A stretch of 64,000 bases of DNA, from positions 13,469,012 to 13,533,011 of the forward strand of contig NW_024040928.1 of assembly GCF_014851395.1 (NCBI RefSeq), read 5' to 3'. How positions within the stretch are numbered: the stretch's first letter is position 1; each line of letters starts with the position of its first letter. A model generated the notes under the pieces. It searched no databases, was not told the origin of the DNA, and saw nothing but the letters and a program-made list of their open reading frames with translations. This DNA is from Micropterus salmoides (Eukaryota > Chordata > Actinopteri > Centrarchiformes > Centrarchidae). Both the position numbers and the translations under genes were made by a program. Shown piece after piece: positions 1-10,356 of this stretch.

Positions 1-676
1 GTAAGAGTCCACTTCAGCCTCTCGGAACAACGGCACCAAAGCAATATTTTTGCTGACATCAAATCCGGGACTTACCGAGTCCAATTTGGATGAGTAGGAG
101 GGAGAAGTTGTACCACCAGAACCCGCGGCCCCACCAGCCATAGCTGCGTTGGCGCTTTCTAGCTCCAACTTCCGCAGTCTCACCACCTGGTCAGCCTCAA
201 TCTCCATTCTCCTCACTTCGAGTTGGAGTTGCCTCTGACGTTCTCTGTCCTGTGCTTCATACTGGAGACGGGCAAGGCGTACCTTGAGCCGCGCTTCTCC
301 TAGCGATCGAGCACTGCTGGCAGAGGACGGATCAAACCTGGGCAGCGTGAACGGCTGTTGCCGGCCTTTCACCTACTTTGTCTGAGTCCGGTACGTCCGT
401 GTCATTGTCAGGGGTAGGCGTGACCTCCCCTTTGGCAGCTGAACCAGCAACTGGGAACATGGGCTCTTTCTCGGGCGGTTCTGGCACTACAAGTATCCCC
501 CGCTCAACTAATGCTAACCATAGCATAGGCTTCAACTCCTTTTTAAGAATGGTTTTGGGAACCGAGATGCTAAAGTGGGCTGCTAACTGGAGCAACTCGT
601 CTTTCCGACACAGCTCAAATTTCTCTACTGAGGGCTGTTTTAGAAAGGCCTCAATCTCAAAACATGCAGCGGCCAT
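1..676 (-). pseudogene. gag-like fragment of an LTR retrotransposon, frameshifted
   Basis: This is the N-terminal part of a gag-type structural protein of an LTR retrotransposon, read on the minus strand from an ATG at 676 toward the left edge. The first part (676-332) is an open frame of 114 codons, opening MAAACFEIEAF. The second part (about 360-1) continues in a different frame. It encodes a charged, coiled-coil-like segment rich in Arg, Glu, Leu and Gln, then a conserved-looking stretch ending FREAEVDSY at the window edge. The two parts are offset by one frame, so this copy carries a frameshift near 350-380 and cannot make an intact protein. The rest of gag and all of pol would lie to the left of the window. 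The type is inferred from the adjacent primer binding site and LTR and from resemblance to fish Ty3/gypsy-like gag proteins. Recombination or sequencing error could also explain the frameshift. Confidence 0.7.
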
Positions 677-773
677 GATTCCCTGAATCAGCTGTACCTC
701 GTTACCGTCAAGCTAGTCACTCAACTGTTACCAAGAACCAATTAATGCCAATTGGGATTCCTCTAGAAGGAGA

Positions 774-791
774 ATCCCGGACGAGCCCCCA
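774..791 (-). promoter_or_regulatory. primer binding site, tRNA-Pro type
   Basis: On the minus strand these 18 bases read TGGGGGCTCGTCCGGGAT. This matches the classic proline-tRNA primer binding site of gammaretroviruses and some LTR retrotransposons. It sits 4 bases inside the LTR edge (796) and about 100 bases upstream of the gag ATG, as expected for first-strand priming. Confidence 0.85.
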
Positions 792-795
792 TATA

Positions 796-1503
796 TGTTA
801 CGACCCCCCTGTTGGTCTAGGGGTGTGGGGGCCATAAACATATAGGCACAACTGGTAGATCTTAAACAAGGTAACGTTTATTGGTAACATGAGATGTAGA
901 CAGGTAACAAAAAGAACAAAAGGAGGGTGGACGAGGGTGCTGCGAAAATAACAAACCAAGTTAAAATAAAAAAGGTCCTCAAAAGGAGGCCTGCACCTAT
1001 CTACCGTTTTAAACAGGGTTGAATCTTACTACAAAAAAAACACAAAGAGCACAGCACCTACTCCACCTGGTGAAACTAACAAAATAGCAAACAGAACAAT
1101 AAGTGAACTTCTCCACTGCACTCAAATGTGGAGCTAACATTCAAAGGTATGCAAATGTTTACCTAAACACAATGTACAGCTAATAGGCCCTGAAGGTGGA
1201 TCGTTCCACTACACACAAAGTACAACAGACAGGCTATGCAGTCAATACCAGCGGCACACAAGTCAACAGGCGGTGACAAGCTGCCTGGAGCAACAGCTGG
1301 ACTCTCCTTATGAGCCGGAGGTAATTAACGTGGTGATGAGCCATTGGTTGAGTGGAAAACAGAGGAACCAATGGGCGGTACAGATGTCAGCACCCCAGAA
1401 ACCAGGAAGTAGGCGGGTCTTCATTCCCCAGGGACACAGCCTACTTGGTAGAGGTGAGACAGGGAAAAGAGGAAACACAAGGGTGACAGCGACAGCCGTG
1501 ACA
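796..1503 (-). repeat. 5' LTR of the minus-strand retrotransposon (about 708 bp)
   Basis: Read on the minus strand, the block starts TGTCACGGC at 1503 and ends GTCGTAACA at 796. This gives the usual TG...CA ends and an imperfect short inverted repeat. The 3' edge is next to the primer binding site. A minus-strand AATAAA near 876-884 is a plausible polyadenylation signal in the LTR. The outer edge at 1503 abuts a common fish repeat tail, which supports it as an insertion boundary. The partner LTR is outside the window, so LTR identity and the target duplication cannot be checked. Confidence 0.7.
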
Positions 1504-1560
1504 ACTGTTGTTGTGATTTGGCGCTATATAAATAAAATTGAATTGAATTGAATTGAATAA
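1504..1560 (+). repeat. fish repeat 3' tail ending in ATTGA repeats
   Basis: The motif TGTGATTTGGCGCTATATAA is followed by AATAAA and about four ATTGA units. I associate this tail with the 3' end of an abundant fish retroposon, but only the tail is present because the LTR lies directly upstream. The family assignment is uncertain. Confidence 0.5.
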
Positions 1561-2075
1561 CATTGCATTTAAGCCCCACTAAAGGCTTTGAGAATAGCAA
1601 AAAAAAAAACAGGCCCTGAAAACATATTCTCTCAATCAGCTTTTTACAATGGCAATGGATTCTGATATGAACTCAATTAGGACAGTTGTGGTTATTTCTC
1701 ATGAGAGTTTTCTGCATTTAGGTTTTCTTTTATGCTTTTCTCATTGTTTTGACATGGGCGGGGCTCAGTTATAAAAAAGTGATGTCACGTATTTCCATGA
1801 ACCAATTACTTTGGTTTCAGTATGTATTTTTATTGGCTTATGTTGCCAGGCCACTGCCAATCACATCTGATCAAAGCACACCCACACAGTCCTGATGAAG
1901 CACATACACTTTTTGAGTGTCAAAGTCTTAAAAATGAATAGTAACTAAGGATGTATTTTTCTTAACTTTGATTGTTGCTCTTTTTGTCATGAATATTTAA
2001 TGTTGTAAAGAACGACTTATGATTTTCAACCAGGTTTTAGGTGCTTTAAGTCTTGTTCATGCATTGGTTTATTTT

Positions 2076-2225
2076 GACATATGTAGGGTATCAGTAGCTT
2101 GCAGTACGCACAGAATCTGTCCGTACAGTATAGCCAGTTATCTCACATTAGCAACAGAAAATCAGCAATGTCAATAGACTGTACAATTCCTCCTTCTGTC
2201 CTACATTTCCATATTGCACCGTGTT
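2076..2225 (+). repeat. diverged duplicated segment, copy 1
   Basis: This segment is collinear with 3255-3390. Shared landmarks in order are GACATA, GCAG/TAGGGTAT, AGTAG-TTGCA, CGCACAG, TCTGTC, AGCCAGTTA, TCACAT and CACATTTCCAT-like. Many substitutions and small gaps separate the copies, so the duplication is old. Confidence 0.5.
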
Positions 2226-3254
2226 ATCAGTTTAAACACAGTCTCATGCCTCTGAGGTTTGGTGCGGTGTAGTCATTCTGTGCACATCTTTTCTGTGGGA
2301 GGTCAAGATGAGTAGAGTTGTCTGTGTCTGACTTTGGTTCCCATTTCAATGTTGGCGTTGGTATGCATTATATAAAGGACAAAAGGTCAAACTACTAATT
2401 TGATTTACAAGATTTGGAAATGACTCTAAAAGTTAGTGATCTATAAAAATAAATGCAGTGTTTCACATCTGATTGAGGCAAATGTGCACATCCACCAACA
2501 GTGACACAGCATTAAATATGTTTTTCACACAAAGATTTTCAATCAATTGACCTTTGTCCCTCTGCCTGACCTGAGACACCTTCATTGGTCAGTTGGCTGG
2601 GTTGCATAAAAACAAAACGTTTCACATGCTTTGAACCCATTGCTTGTGCAATTACTGTGAAATGCTAGTGTTTTTGTTATCCTGTGACGTTGTCAGGTAC
2701 GGCCTTATTGGATCGATTTGATCTCTAAATAAATGTACGTGTTTGGCTTTTTTTTTATGTATAACACTGTCAAGGTTGGCTTGAGAGTACACGTGCATCC
2801 ACATCAAGGCCCATCCTTCTGGACATCCCATAGATTATTAACTTGTCTCTAAAGCTACCTGTTGTCACATCGCATAGGACTCAAAGCATATGTCAAACAC
2901 TCACAGCACTCACGTCACCATTGACAGCGTTGGACTGCCGTTTAAGTGCTGTATAAAGATGAAAGGGGAGGATTTAGTCACAAAGAAGGGGGGAGGGGAG
3001 GAGGAGTAAGAGGTCAATGTTTTGATGTGGTGGGAGTATGAGGAAAGTGTGTGTAAGGTTCGTGTCATACTATAGTATAATATAGCAGCTGTTTTTCAGT
3101 TTAGATGAGCTGCAAGCCTCTAATATGTTGCACTCTGAACACAATTAACGACATCCTTCATACAGGAGTTTCATATAACAGTTTCAAAGAGAAAATTACT
3201 GGAAACCTGTCATTTCAACGGATGTTTTTGTTCATTTTGCTGCATAAATGTTTG

Positions 3255-3390
3255 ACATACTGTATGCAGGGTATAAGTAGGTTGCATTTCGCACAGGCTC
3301 TGTCAGTAGTACAGCCAGTTAAGTCACATCAAAGCAGCGAAATTATGTTTCCTATTTCAGTTCCACATTTCCATTTTGCTGTTTGCTATG
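3255..3390 (+). repeat. diverged duplicated segment, copy 2
   Basis: Partner of 2076-2225, in direct orientation and about 1.2 kb away. The order of conserved blocks is preserved. No terminal repeats or target duplication could be seen, so this may be a local duplication or two copies of an unrecognised repeat. Confidence 0.5.
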
Positions 3391-3394
3391 TACT

Positions 3395-3524
3395 GGTATG
3401 GTAAGGTATGATATACTATAGTATGGTACGATGCGGTGGACTAAAGAGTGATATGGTGTACTTTAGTATGGTACCCTATTGTATTGTATTATATGTAAAG
3501 ATATACTATAATATATACACTATA
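3395..3524. repeat. degenerate GTATGG/TATACTATA simple repeat, left part
   Basis: Low-complexity sequence built from variants of TATGGTATGATATACTATAG. It continues on the far side of the Tc1-type element (4742-4895), so the transposon inserted at a TA within one repeat tract. Confidence 0.7.
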
Positions 3525-4741
3525 CACTCACCTAAAGGATTATTAGGAACACCTGTTCAATTTCTCATTAATGCAATTATCTAATCAACCAATCACATGA
3601 CAGTTGCTTCAATGCATTTAGGGGTGTGGTCCTGGTCAAGACAATCTCCTGAACTCCAAACTGAATGTCAGAATGGGAAAGAAAGGTGATTTAAGCAATT
3701 TTGAGCGTGGCATGGTTGTTGGTGCCAGACGGGCCGGTCTGAGTATTTCACAATCTGCTCAGTTACTGGGATTTTCACGCACAACCATTTCTAGGGTTTA
3801 CAAAGAATGGTGTGAAAAGGGAAAAACATCCAGTATGCGGCAGTCCTGTGGGCGAAAATGTCTTGTTGATGCTAGAGGTCAGAGGAGAATGGGCCGACTG
3901 ATTCAAGCTGATAGAAGAGCAACTTTGACTGAAATAACCAGTCGTTACAACTGAGGTATGCAGCAAAGCATTTGTGAAGCCACAACACGCACAACCTTGA
4001 GGCGGATGGGCTACAACAGCAGAAGACCCCACCGGGTACCACTCATCTCCACTACAAATAGGAAAAAGAGGCTACAATTTGCAAGAGCTCGTCAAAATTG
4101 GACAGACTGGAAAAATGTTGCCTGGTCTGATGAGTCTCGATTTCTGTTGAGACATTCAGATGGTAGAGTCAGAATTTGGCGTAAACAGAATGAGAACATG
4201 GATCCATCATGCCTTGTTACCACTGTGCAGGCTGGTGGTGGTGGTGTAATGGTGTGGGGGATGTTTTCTTGGCACACTTTAGGCCCCTTGGTGCCAATTG
4301 GGCATCATTTAAATGCCACTGCCTACCTGAGCATTGTTTCTGACCATGTCCATCCCTTTATGGCCACCATGTACCCATCCTCTGATGGCTACTTCCAGCA
4401 GGATAATGCACCATGTCACAAAGCTCGAATCATTTCAAATTGGTTTCTTGAACATGACAATGAGTTCACTGTACTAAAATGGCCCCCGCAGTCACCAGAT
4501 TTCAACCCAATAGAGCATCTTTGGGATGTGGTGGAACGGGAGCTTCGTGCCCTGGATGTGCATCCCACAAATCTCCATCAACTGCAAGATGCTATCCTAT
4601 CAATATGGGCCAACATTTCTAAAGAATGCTTTCAGCACCTTGTTGAATCAATGCCACGTAGAATTAAGACAGTTCTGAAGGCGAAAGGGGGTCAAAGTCA
4701 CAGTATTAGTATGGTGTTCCTAATAATCCTTTAGGTGAGTG
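3525..4741 (+). mobile_element. Tc1/mariner-type transposon, nearly complete (1217 bp)
   Basis: A 29-bp perfect terminal inverted repeat (CACTCACCTAAAGG... at 3525-3553 and 4713-4741) is flanked on both sides by a TA dinucleotide, the target duplication of this superfamily. The inside holds one transposase frame with a single in-frame stop. Family-level resemblance to fish Tc1-type elements is clear. The catalytic spacing counts to DD36E rather than the usual DD34E. Confidence 0.93.
3673..4734 (+). pseudogene. Tc1-type transposase with one in-frame stop
   Basis: DDE transposase that would bind the element ends in the nucleus and catalyse cut-and-paste transposition. It reads in a single frame from ATG 3673 to a TAG inside the right inverted repeat, with one TGA at 3952-3954 between the DNA-binding and catalytic regions (about 352 residues if that codon were sense). 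The N-terminus (MGKKGDLSNFERGMVVGARR) is a helix-turn-helix of paired-like type, with a second HTH after it. The catalytic domain shows WSDESRF (first Asp, codon 4129), QQDNAPCHKA (second Asp) and SPDFNPIEHLWD (Glu). I count 36 residues between the second Asp and the Glu. The TGA follows an AAC codon and could be a CGA-to-TGA (CpG) decay. Apart from that stop, the copy looks intact. Confidence 0.9.
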
Positions 4742-4895
4742 TATACTATACTATAATATAACGTACTATGGTGTTCTATTATATTGTATGGTATGATGTA
4801 CTATTGTATTGTATGTATTGGTGTTCTATAGCATAGTATGGTATAATGTACTATGGTATGCTATGGTATGGTGTAGTATAGTGTTGTGTGGTATT
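4742..4895. repeat. degenerate TATGG simple repeat, right part
   Basis: Continuation of the repeat tract at 3395-3524 on the other side of the Tc1-type insertion. Units vary around TATGGTATAATGTACTATGG. Confidence 0.7.
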
Positions 4896-5450
4896 GGCTG
4901 CTATTATACTGGCCAACCTTGATCACTGAAAAATACAATTTTTCTCCTCGTTAATGATACCTTTATTTTAAAAGCACACTGACTGACTGATGACTGTTTT
5001 CTTTTTTGAATTACACACACTCACAGTTATTGTCTAGCTGCCACTGTAATGATACAGATGCAGATGTATACGTTTTCAAAACCATCCTGTTTTGCATGCT
5101 GCTGTAACCAGGGTCAGTTTCAAATGCAAAGAAAATAAGTGGGGAATAACAGAGTGAAGATCAAAAGACAATGAGACAGGAGAGGATAGAGACTGGGTCA
5201 TCACCTCCTCATGGACTGACGGTGGCTTTGCTCTCCGTGACTATTTAAAGATATGTGTCGACCACAGGGCTGAGAGAAAGTGTGTGGCTGTGCTCTTCAG
5301 CGGTTAAAGGTTATGGTCTGTATAAACAGGGATGGGTTTTATGCATCAGTTCTTTTCCCGTTATTTTTTCGCCCCATAGATTTCTAAGTCACTGCCTCTT
5401 CCGTAGATGGCATCAGATTGCGTGTATGTGTGCTTGTATTTGACCTGCAG
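4896..5450. other. non-coding stretch upstream of a candidate first exon
   Basis: No open frame of interest. A TATTTAAAG motif at about 5240 could be TATA-like but nothing else supports a promoter. The segment ends with a good acceptor (polypyrimidine-like TTGTATTTGACCTGCAG) at 5449-5450. Confidence 0.35.
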
Positions 5451-5475
5451 GACTCCAGCTCAGACTACTGTCTCC

Positions 5476-5563
5476 ATGGCGCGGGCTGCTTCCTGTCATC
5501 GGAAGGCTGGGCTTCCTGTGCTGTTACAGTTGGTGTGTGCACTTTTCAGCACTAAGCAGAAGG
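5476..5563 (+). CDS. candidate first coding exon with signal peptide
   Basis: A strong acceptor ends at 5450 and a consensus donor GTAAGT starts at 5564, framing a 113-base exon. Its ATG at 5476 begins a 29-codon peptide, MARAASCHRKAGLPVLLQLV then CALFSTKQK. This has the basic n-region, leucine/valine-rich core and small residues near the end (Cys-Ala) expected of a secretory signal peptide. The exon would end in phase 1, common for signal-peptide exons of cell-surface and secreted proteins. The bases before the ATG would be 5' UTR. No downstream partner exon was recognised, and no frame here identifies the protein. A chance combination of splice sites and a short hydrophobic frame is a real alternative. 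Confidence 0.33.
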
Positions 5564-5569
5564 GTAAGT

Positions 5570-6470
5570 CCATACATTCATATACAATAAAAAGAAAATA
5601 AACATCATACCCATGCAATGGTGGTACACTAAAATCTTGGTCTAAAACCAAATCTGAATGTACTCCTGACCCAAAAAAAACCTCACTGGCCATTCTTCAT
5701 CCCATTGTCTGGGTGGCAGCAGGTCGGGGAGACAGAAACAGCATCCGGGAAGCCGTCTCAATCCACAAGAAGTGCTGCACACTGTATGACTCGCCCTCTC
5801 GTCTAGATTAGACTCCTGCTAGCACGTGACCAAAAAGACTAGAGCTGAAATGAGAAGAGGCGGCTGGGTGATATTTGGGGCGAGGCTAAAGGTGGAGGAA
5901 GCCTCTCAAAATAGCAAAGGCAGGCCAAAGCCATTGTCTGAATGGTTCCAGTGTCTGTTCTTTTCCTCCTGTAGACTGTACTCCATCCCTGTTCGCCACA
6001 GCCCTAAACTACACTGACTGGATAGTAGACACACAGGCACCAGGGGGGAAACTATTTCACTGCACGCTATTCTTTGAGGATGGATGGCTATTGTAAAAAG
6101 TTGGCAAAGGACAATAGGAGGGTGCCTTCCATAAAACAAATGTTGCAACTGAGTGTGCCAAATGTAAACCATAATATGTCATAGTATGCCAGTATTTACA
6201 TTGCATTGTATACATATTAAATTACAGCACTTTCCAGTTTGAGTTAATTTGAGTTATTTATCAAATTGAAACTGTGCTGCATGCATCTACAGTATAGCAA
6301 TGCTGTACAGACATACATAATTTTTCATCAAAATCAGTCCAGAGTCTTACTTCTTATTCCCGCTGACCATTGTCATCATCAGAGGCATGACAGTAAGCTC
6401 ATGACCTTTCCTGAGTTGCAACCTTCTGCGCTAGAATGGTGACTGATTGGCTTACATAACCGTGCACATG
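5570..6470. other. non-coding stretch
   Basis: No recognisable gene. Possibly intron of the candidate gene whose first exon ends at 5563. A GC-richer patch at 5710-5830 has no convincing frame. Confidence 0.35.
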
Positions 6471-7060
6471 CAGTGGTGGGCAAAGTATTCAGATCCTTTA
6501 CTTAAATAAAAGTATTAATACCACAGTAAGTAAAATACTGCGTTACTGAGCTACTTGTACATTAAAGTAAAAGCAGGATTTTACTGTTGTAGTTGGTTGG
6601 GGTGGAGTTTATTCTGAACTATTATATGATTATTTTCATTAAGGATAATCTGCTGATTATTTGATCCATTAATTGATTGATTATTTGGTATTTAAAAATT
6701 CTAAAAAAAATTTTTTTTAAAGTGAGAATTGCACAATTACCCATCACTTGTTTTGTCCATATCTTTACAAATTTGAAGATGTCAGTTGACTTATTGATAA
6801 ATCAACTAATGGTTTCAGCTGTGCTATTTTATAAACTCTTGTTTATGTTTTGCATGTAGAAATCTTAATTTTAATCTGTAAAGTATCTACTAACTGAAGC
6901 TGTCAGATAAATGTAGTGAAGTAAAAAGTACAATATTTCAAGATGTAGTGGAGTAGAAGTAGAAAGTGGCATGAGAAGAAACTACTCAAGTACAGGTACT
7001 TCAAATTTGTACTTAAGCACAGTACTTGAGTAAATACACTTAGTTACTGTCCACCACTCT
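6471..7060. mobile_element. hAT-like non-autonomous transposon (MITE-type), about 590 bp
   Basis: The left end reads CAGTGGTGGGCAAAGTA. The right end read inward is GTGGTGGACAGTAACTAAGT, giving short imperfect inverted repeats. Internal motifs such as TTTACTTAAATAAAAGTA, TACTTGAGTAAATACACTTA and GTAGTGGAGTAGAAGTAGAAAG are hallmarks of a very abundant percomorph repeat that I associate with hAT-type elements. No transposase is encoded. An exact 8-bp target duplication could not be confirmed. Confidence 0.7.
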
Positions 7061-8507
7061 GCTCATGCATAAAGACATTTTACATTCTTATGGCAGTTCT
7101 GTAACTATTTAAACTGCAGGTAATTAACAATTGAAGATTTCTGCTCAACAGTTACAGTGCTGACAAGGCATGAGTAATTTCAGGTGCAGGTTTCAAATTG
7201 TTTCGAAAAAATCAGCTCTGCGAATGTTTTAAGAGGAGGTAAATGCATTTAACACATTTATTACATCACGAAATGTGTCTTTTTGAGAAACAGTAAATGT
7301 AAACTCCACAGGGTACCTTTAATTCTAAATCCAGTTTTGAGCCCTGGTCTTGTTCGTGTAACATGAAGCAATTCAAATATAAAACTACACCAGGCCATTG
7401 GTGTGCCTATAGTCCTTAAACTCCTTGTGTTAAGTGTTTGGGATATTTTGTATGTCTGCTTGACATTTGTGACAGTGGGACACAAAAAGTGCTGACGGCC
7501 ATCTGACTTTTCTGTCTTCTGCCTCTTTAGAATCAGTTTTCTTGAACTCTCTGTTCTCTTTCACAGGCCTGTGGCACACAAACAGGTTTGTGTCAAATAG
7601 TTTGCAATGTCATTGTTGACACAAGCAGCAGAAGTCGCAGAAGTTGTTTTACAGTTACAAAAAAATTGACTCAAAAGTGGAGTGAGCAGACTTTCCTGCA
7701 ACTGAAAACTTACCTTTCACTGTTTGTCTGAATGCAGCAAAGGCCACCCATCTAGTGCTCCACCCGGGATAACGTACACACTGACACTTATTTGACCCAG
7801 GTCTGATATATATCAGAAGTCACCAGGATTGCAAGACAGTGACTGTAGCTCTGCAGTATCTGATGAAACTGTTCTTCTGACAGCACTTGACATTTCAGTC
7901 AGCCAGTCAGCACAGCACTGCTCCCTGCACGGTGAGGCAGTCAGCATCTTTACGTAATAGCTGATATGTATCAAGCAGAACTAAGAGAGAGAGCGAAAGA
8001 GAGAGGCAAGATTGCAAATAACACCCACACTATCTGAAAAGCACAGTGTGTGTGTGCGCGCACGCTCTGTCAGATTTAATCTTTCCATAAAAAGCAGTAG
8101 ATATCACAGCAAAAATATATGGGATGCTGGAGTTACAAAAGTGAGTTTTCAACCAGAAAAGTTGCTGCCTACTGAGATTAGATAAAGGAGAACAGACTCT
8201 GAGCACAGAGGTGTCAAATTGGAAACCAACCGCTCAAACCTGTATCAAGCTGTACTTAAAATACCTTTAAAAAATGTATCCTCTCTGAGTGCCAAGACAA
8301 AGAAAGGCTTAATAAATCGACTCTCGAATACTTTCCTGTGATTGTGATTGTCTAAACCTTATGACTCATTGTATTGTCCTGCGAGGCGGACCATACCCAT
8401 CTGGCACATGAGGAGGATAAATGAAACTCTGCAAAAGAATTTGCAAATAGCATCTGTCCTATTTTGGCAGTTGGTTTAAAAGCTGGCTTCCTCTCGCAAC
8501 CAAACAC

Positions 8508-8510
<3 letters not shown>
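7061..8510. other. non-coding stretch
   Basis: AT-rich with no recognisable gene. It contains a short GA-rich patch near 7985-8010 and an alternating GTGTGTGCGCGCACGC patch near 8047-8064. Confidence 0.4.

Positions 8511-8600
<90 letters not shown>
8511..8600. repeat. (CA)45 microsatellite
   Basis: Uninterrupted CA dinucleotides over 90 bases. The minus-strand frame across it reads as alternating Val-Cys, an artefact. Confidence 0.98.
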
Positions 8601-8601
<1 letters not shown>

Positions 8602-8699
8602 TAAACTGAAAAATAAAAATAAGAAATACTAGGTCATCAGAAAGTGGGTACTATTTTCCAATAAGGCACCCTTTATAAAGTTCTAACTAATTGCTTTAT

Positions 8700-10300
8700 T
8701 AATCAGAATCAGAATTACAAGGAGCTTTATAAGTAGTGTTTTGCACATACGAGGAATTTGCTTTGGTGAAAAGGTGCTACACGTAGACAAACAAACAGTT
8801 TTAAATAAATGTAGAACTATATAAATATGGAATAAACAAATGCAAGTTATATACAACGGAAGAGAATATTGTGTACACAAATATATAAATTGACAAAATA
8901 AAAAAATGTAGAACAACAACAATTAACAATTAACAACAAATGTGTGCAATGTGCCAGGTTTGTGCATGATATGAAATGAAGCAATATTTAGACGTTTGAC
9001 GTTTGCATTATTTGAAAGGGAGAGTGTTAGTGGGCGACCTGGGCCTTGTTAATGAGGCTAGCTGCAGACGGGTATAAGTTGTTTTTGTGGCGAGAGGTTT
9101 TGCTCCTGATGGACCGCAGCCTCTTGCCAGAGGGGAGAGTCTGAAACAGTTTGTGTCCAGGGTGGGAGGGGTCAGCTCCGATCTTTCCTGCTCGCTTCAG
9201 AGTCCTGGAGGCGTACAGTTCCTGAAGTGATGGAAAATTGCAGCCAATCACCTTCTCTGCAGAGTGAATGATGCACTGCAGCCTGCCTTTGTCCCTGGCA
9301 GTGGCAGCAGCGTACCAGATGGTGATGGAGGAGGTGAGGGTGGGGCACCATCATTGTCTTTAGCAGGCTTAACTTCCTCAACTGCCGAAGGAAGTATATC
9401 CTCTGCTGGGCCTTCTTGGTGATGGAGGTGATGTTCAGCTCCCACTTGAGGTCCTGGGAAGTGATGGTGCCCAGGAAGCGGAAGGAGTCCACAGTGGTGA
9501 CTGGGGAGTCACGGAGAATGATGGTGGAGAGTGGGGCTGGGCTCTTTCTGAAGTCCACGACCATCTCCACTGTCTTCAGAGCATTGAGCTCCAGACTGTT
9601 CTGGCTGCACCAGGTCAGTAGATGGTCAATTTCCCACCTGTAGGCAGACTCATCCCCCCGAGAGATGAGCCCAATGAGGGTGGTGTCACCGCAAACTTCA
9701 GGAGCTTGACGGACTAGTGACGGAGGGAGAAGAGCAGAGGGGAAAGAACACAGCCCTGAGGGTAACCAGTGCTGATGGTCCTGGCATCAGAGACATGTTT
9801 TCCCATGTTCACGTGCGGCTTCCTGTCCGTCAGGAAGTCTGTGATCCACCTGCAGGTGGAGTAAGGCACGTTCAGCTGAGAGAGCTTGTCCTGCAGCAGA
9901 GCTGGGATGATGGTGTTGAAAGCAGAGCTGAAATCCACAAACAGGATCCTGCCGTAGGTTCCTGGGGAGTCCAGGTGCTGGAGGATGAAGTGAAGGGCCA
10001 TGTTTACTGCATCGTCAACAGACCTGTTGGCTCTGTAGGCAAACTGCCGGGGGTCCAGGAGTGGGTCTGTGATGGATTTAAGGTGGGACAATACAAGGCA
10101 CTCAAATGACTTCATTGCCACAGAGGTCAGGGCGACGGGTCTGAAGTCGTTTAGTCCTGTGGTCCATGTTTTTTGGGGACAGGGATGATGGTGGATGCTT
10201 TGAAGCAGGCTGGCACATGGCATGTCTCCAGTGAGGTGTTAAAAATGTCTGTGAACACTGGATATAGCTGATCTGAACCCCGTCCAGACAGAAGTGGCGT
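8700..10300 (-). mobile_element. 5'-truncated non-LTR retrotransposon (CR1/L2/Rex1-type LINE)
   Basis: Minus-strand LINE fragment covering the end of the reverse transcriptase, the C-terminal region, the 3' UTR and a tail with TTCTGATTCTGATTA at about 8700-8715. The 5' end is lost near 10300, as is usual after incomplete reverse transcription. A second copy of the same family, in the opposite orientation, lies at 61640-62590. The two share the coding tail and 3' UTR (the ACAAATGTGTGCAATGTGCC region here). Confidence 0.9.
9027..10300 (-). pseudogene. LINE reverse transcriptase and C-terminal region, broken
   Basis: Reverse transcriptase that would copy the LINE RNA at a nicked target. Visible in order on the minus strand: a finger region with LNDFRPVALTSVAMKSFE (about 10155-10100), AYRANRSVDDAV, catalytic motif A in FVDFSSAFNTI, motif B in GYPQGCVLSPLLF, then the template-grip and thumb region with LELNALKTVEMVVDFRKSPA, FRFLGTI and WELNITSITKKAQQR, and a C-terminal segment IGCNFPSLQELYASRT ending near 9027. 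Frames change several times. The catalytic FADD motif is disrupted by an apparent one-base loss near 9690: the minus strand reads TTTGCGGTGACACC where Ala-Asp-Asp codons are expected. This copy is dead. Confidence 0.88.
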
Positions 10301-10356
10301 TGTTGTTTGAAAAACATTTTTGATGAAAGATTGCGGTCAGCTGTTAGACATGTCAC

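Larger units (their letters stand above)
1561..3394. other. non-coding stretch without a recognisable gene
   Basis: AT-rich unique-looking sequence with no convincing exon. The longest frame here (3105-3404, plus) overlaps a diverged duplicated segment and shows no domain. The stretch contains the two related segments annotated at 2076-2225 and 3255-3390. Confidence 0.5.

Noticed and set aside
774..791. tRNA-like sequence
   Set aside because: Only 18 bases complementary to a tRNA 3' end are present, so it is a primer binding site and not a tRNA gene.
1273..1551. Plus-strand 92-codon frame
   Set aside because: It crosses the LTR and the adjacent repeat tail, so it has no gene support.
8352..8597. 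Minus-strand frame of alternating Val and Cys
   Set aside because: It is the translation of a (CA)45 microsatellite.
9717..10109. Plus-strand 130-codon frame
   Set aside because: It is antisense to the reverse transcriptase of the minus-strand LINE.
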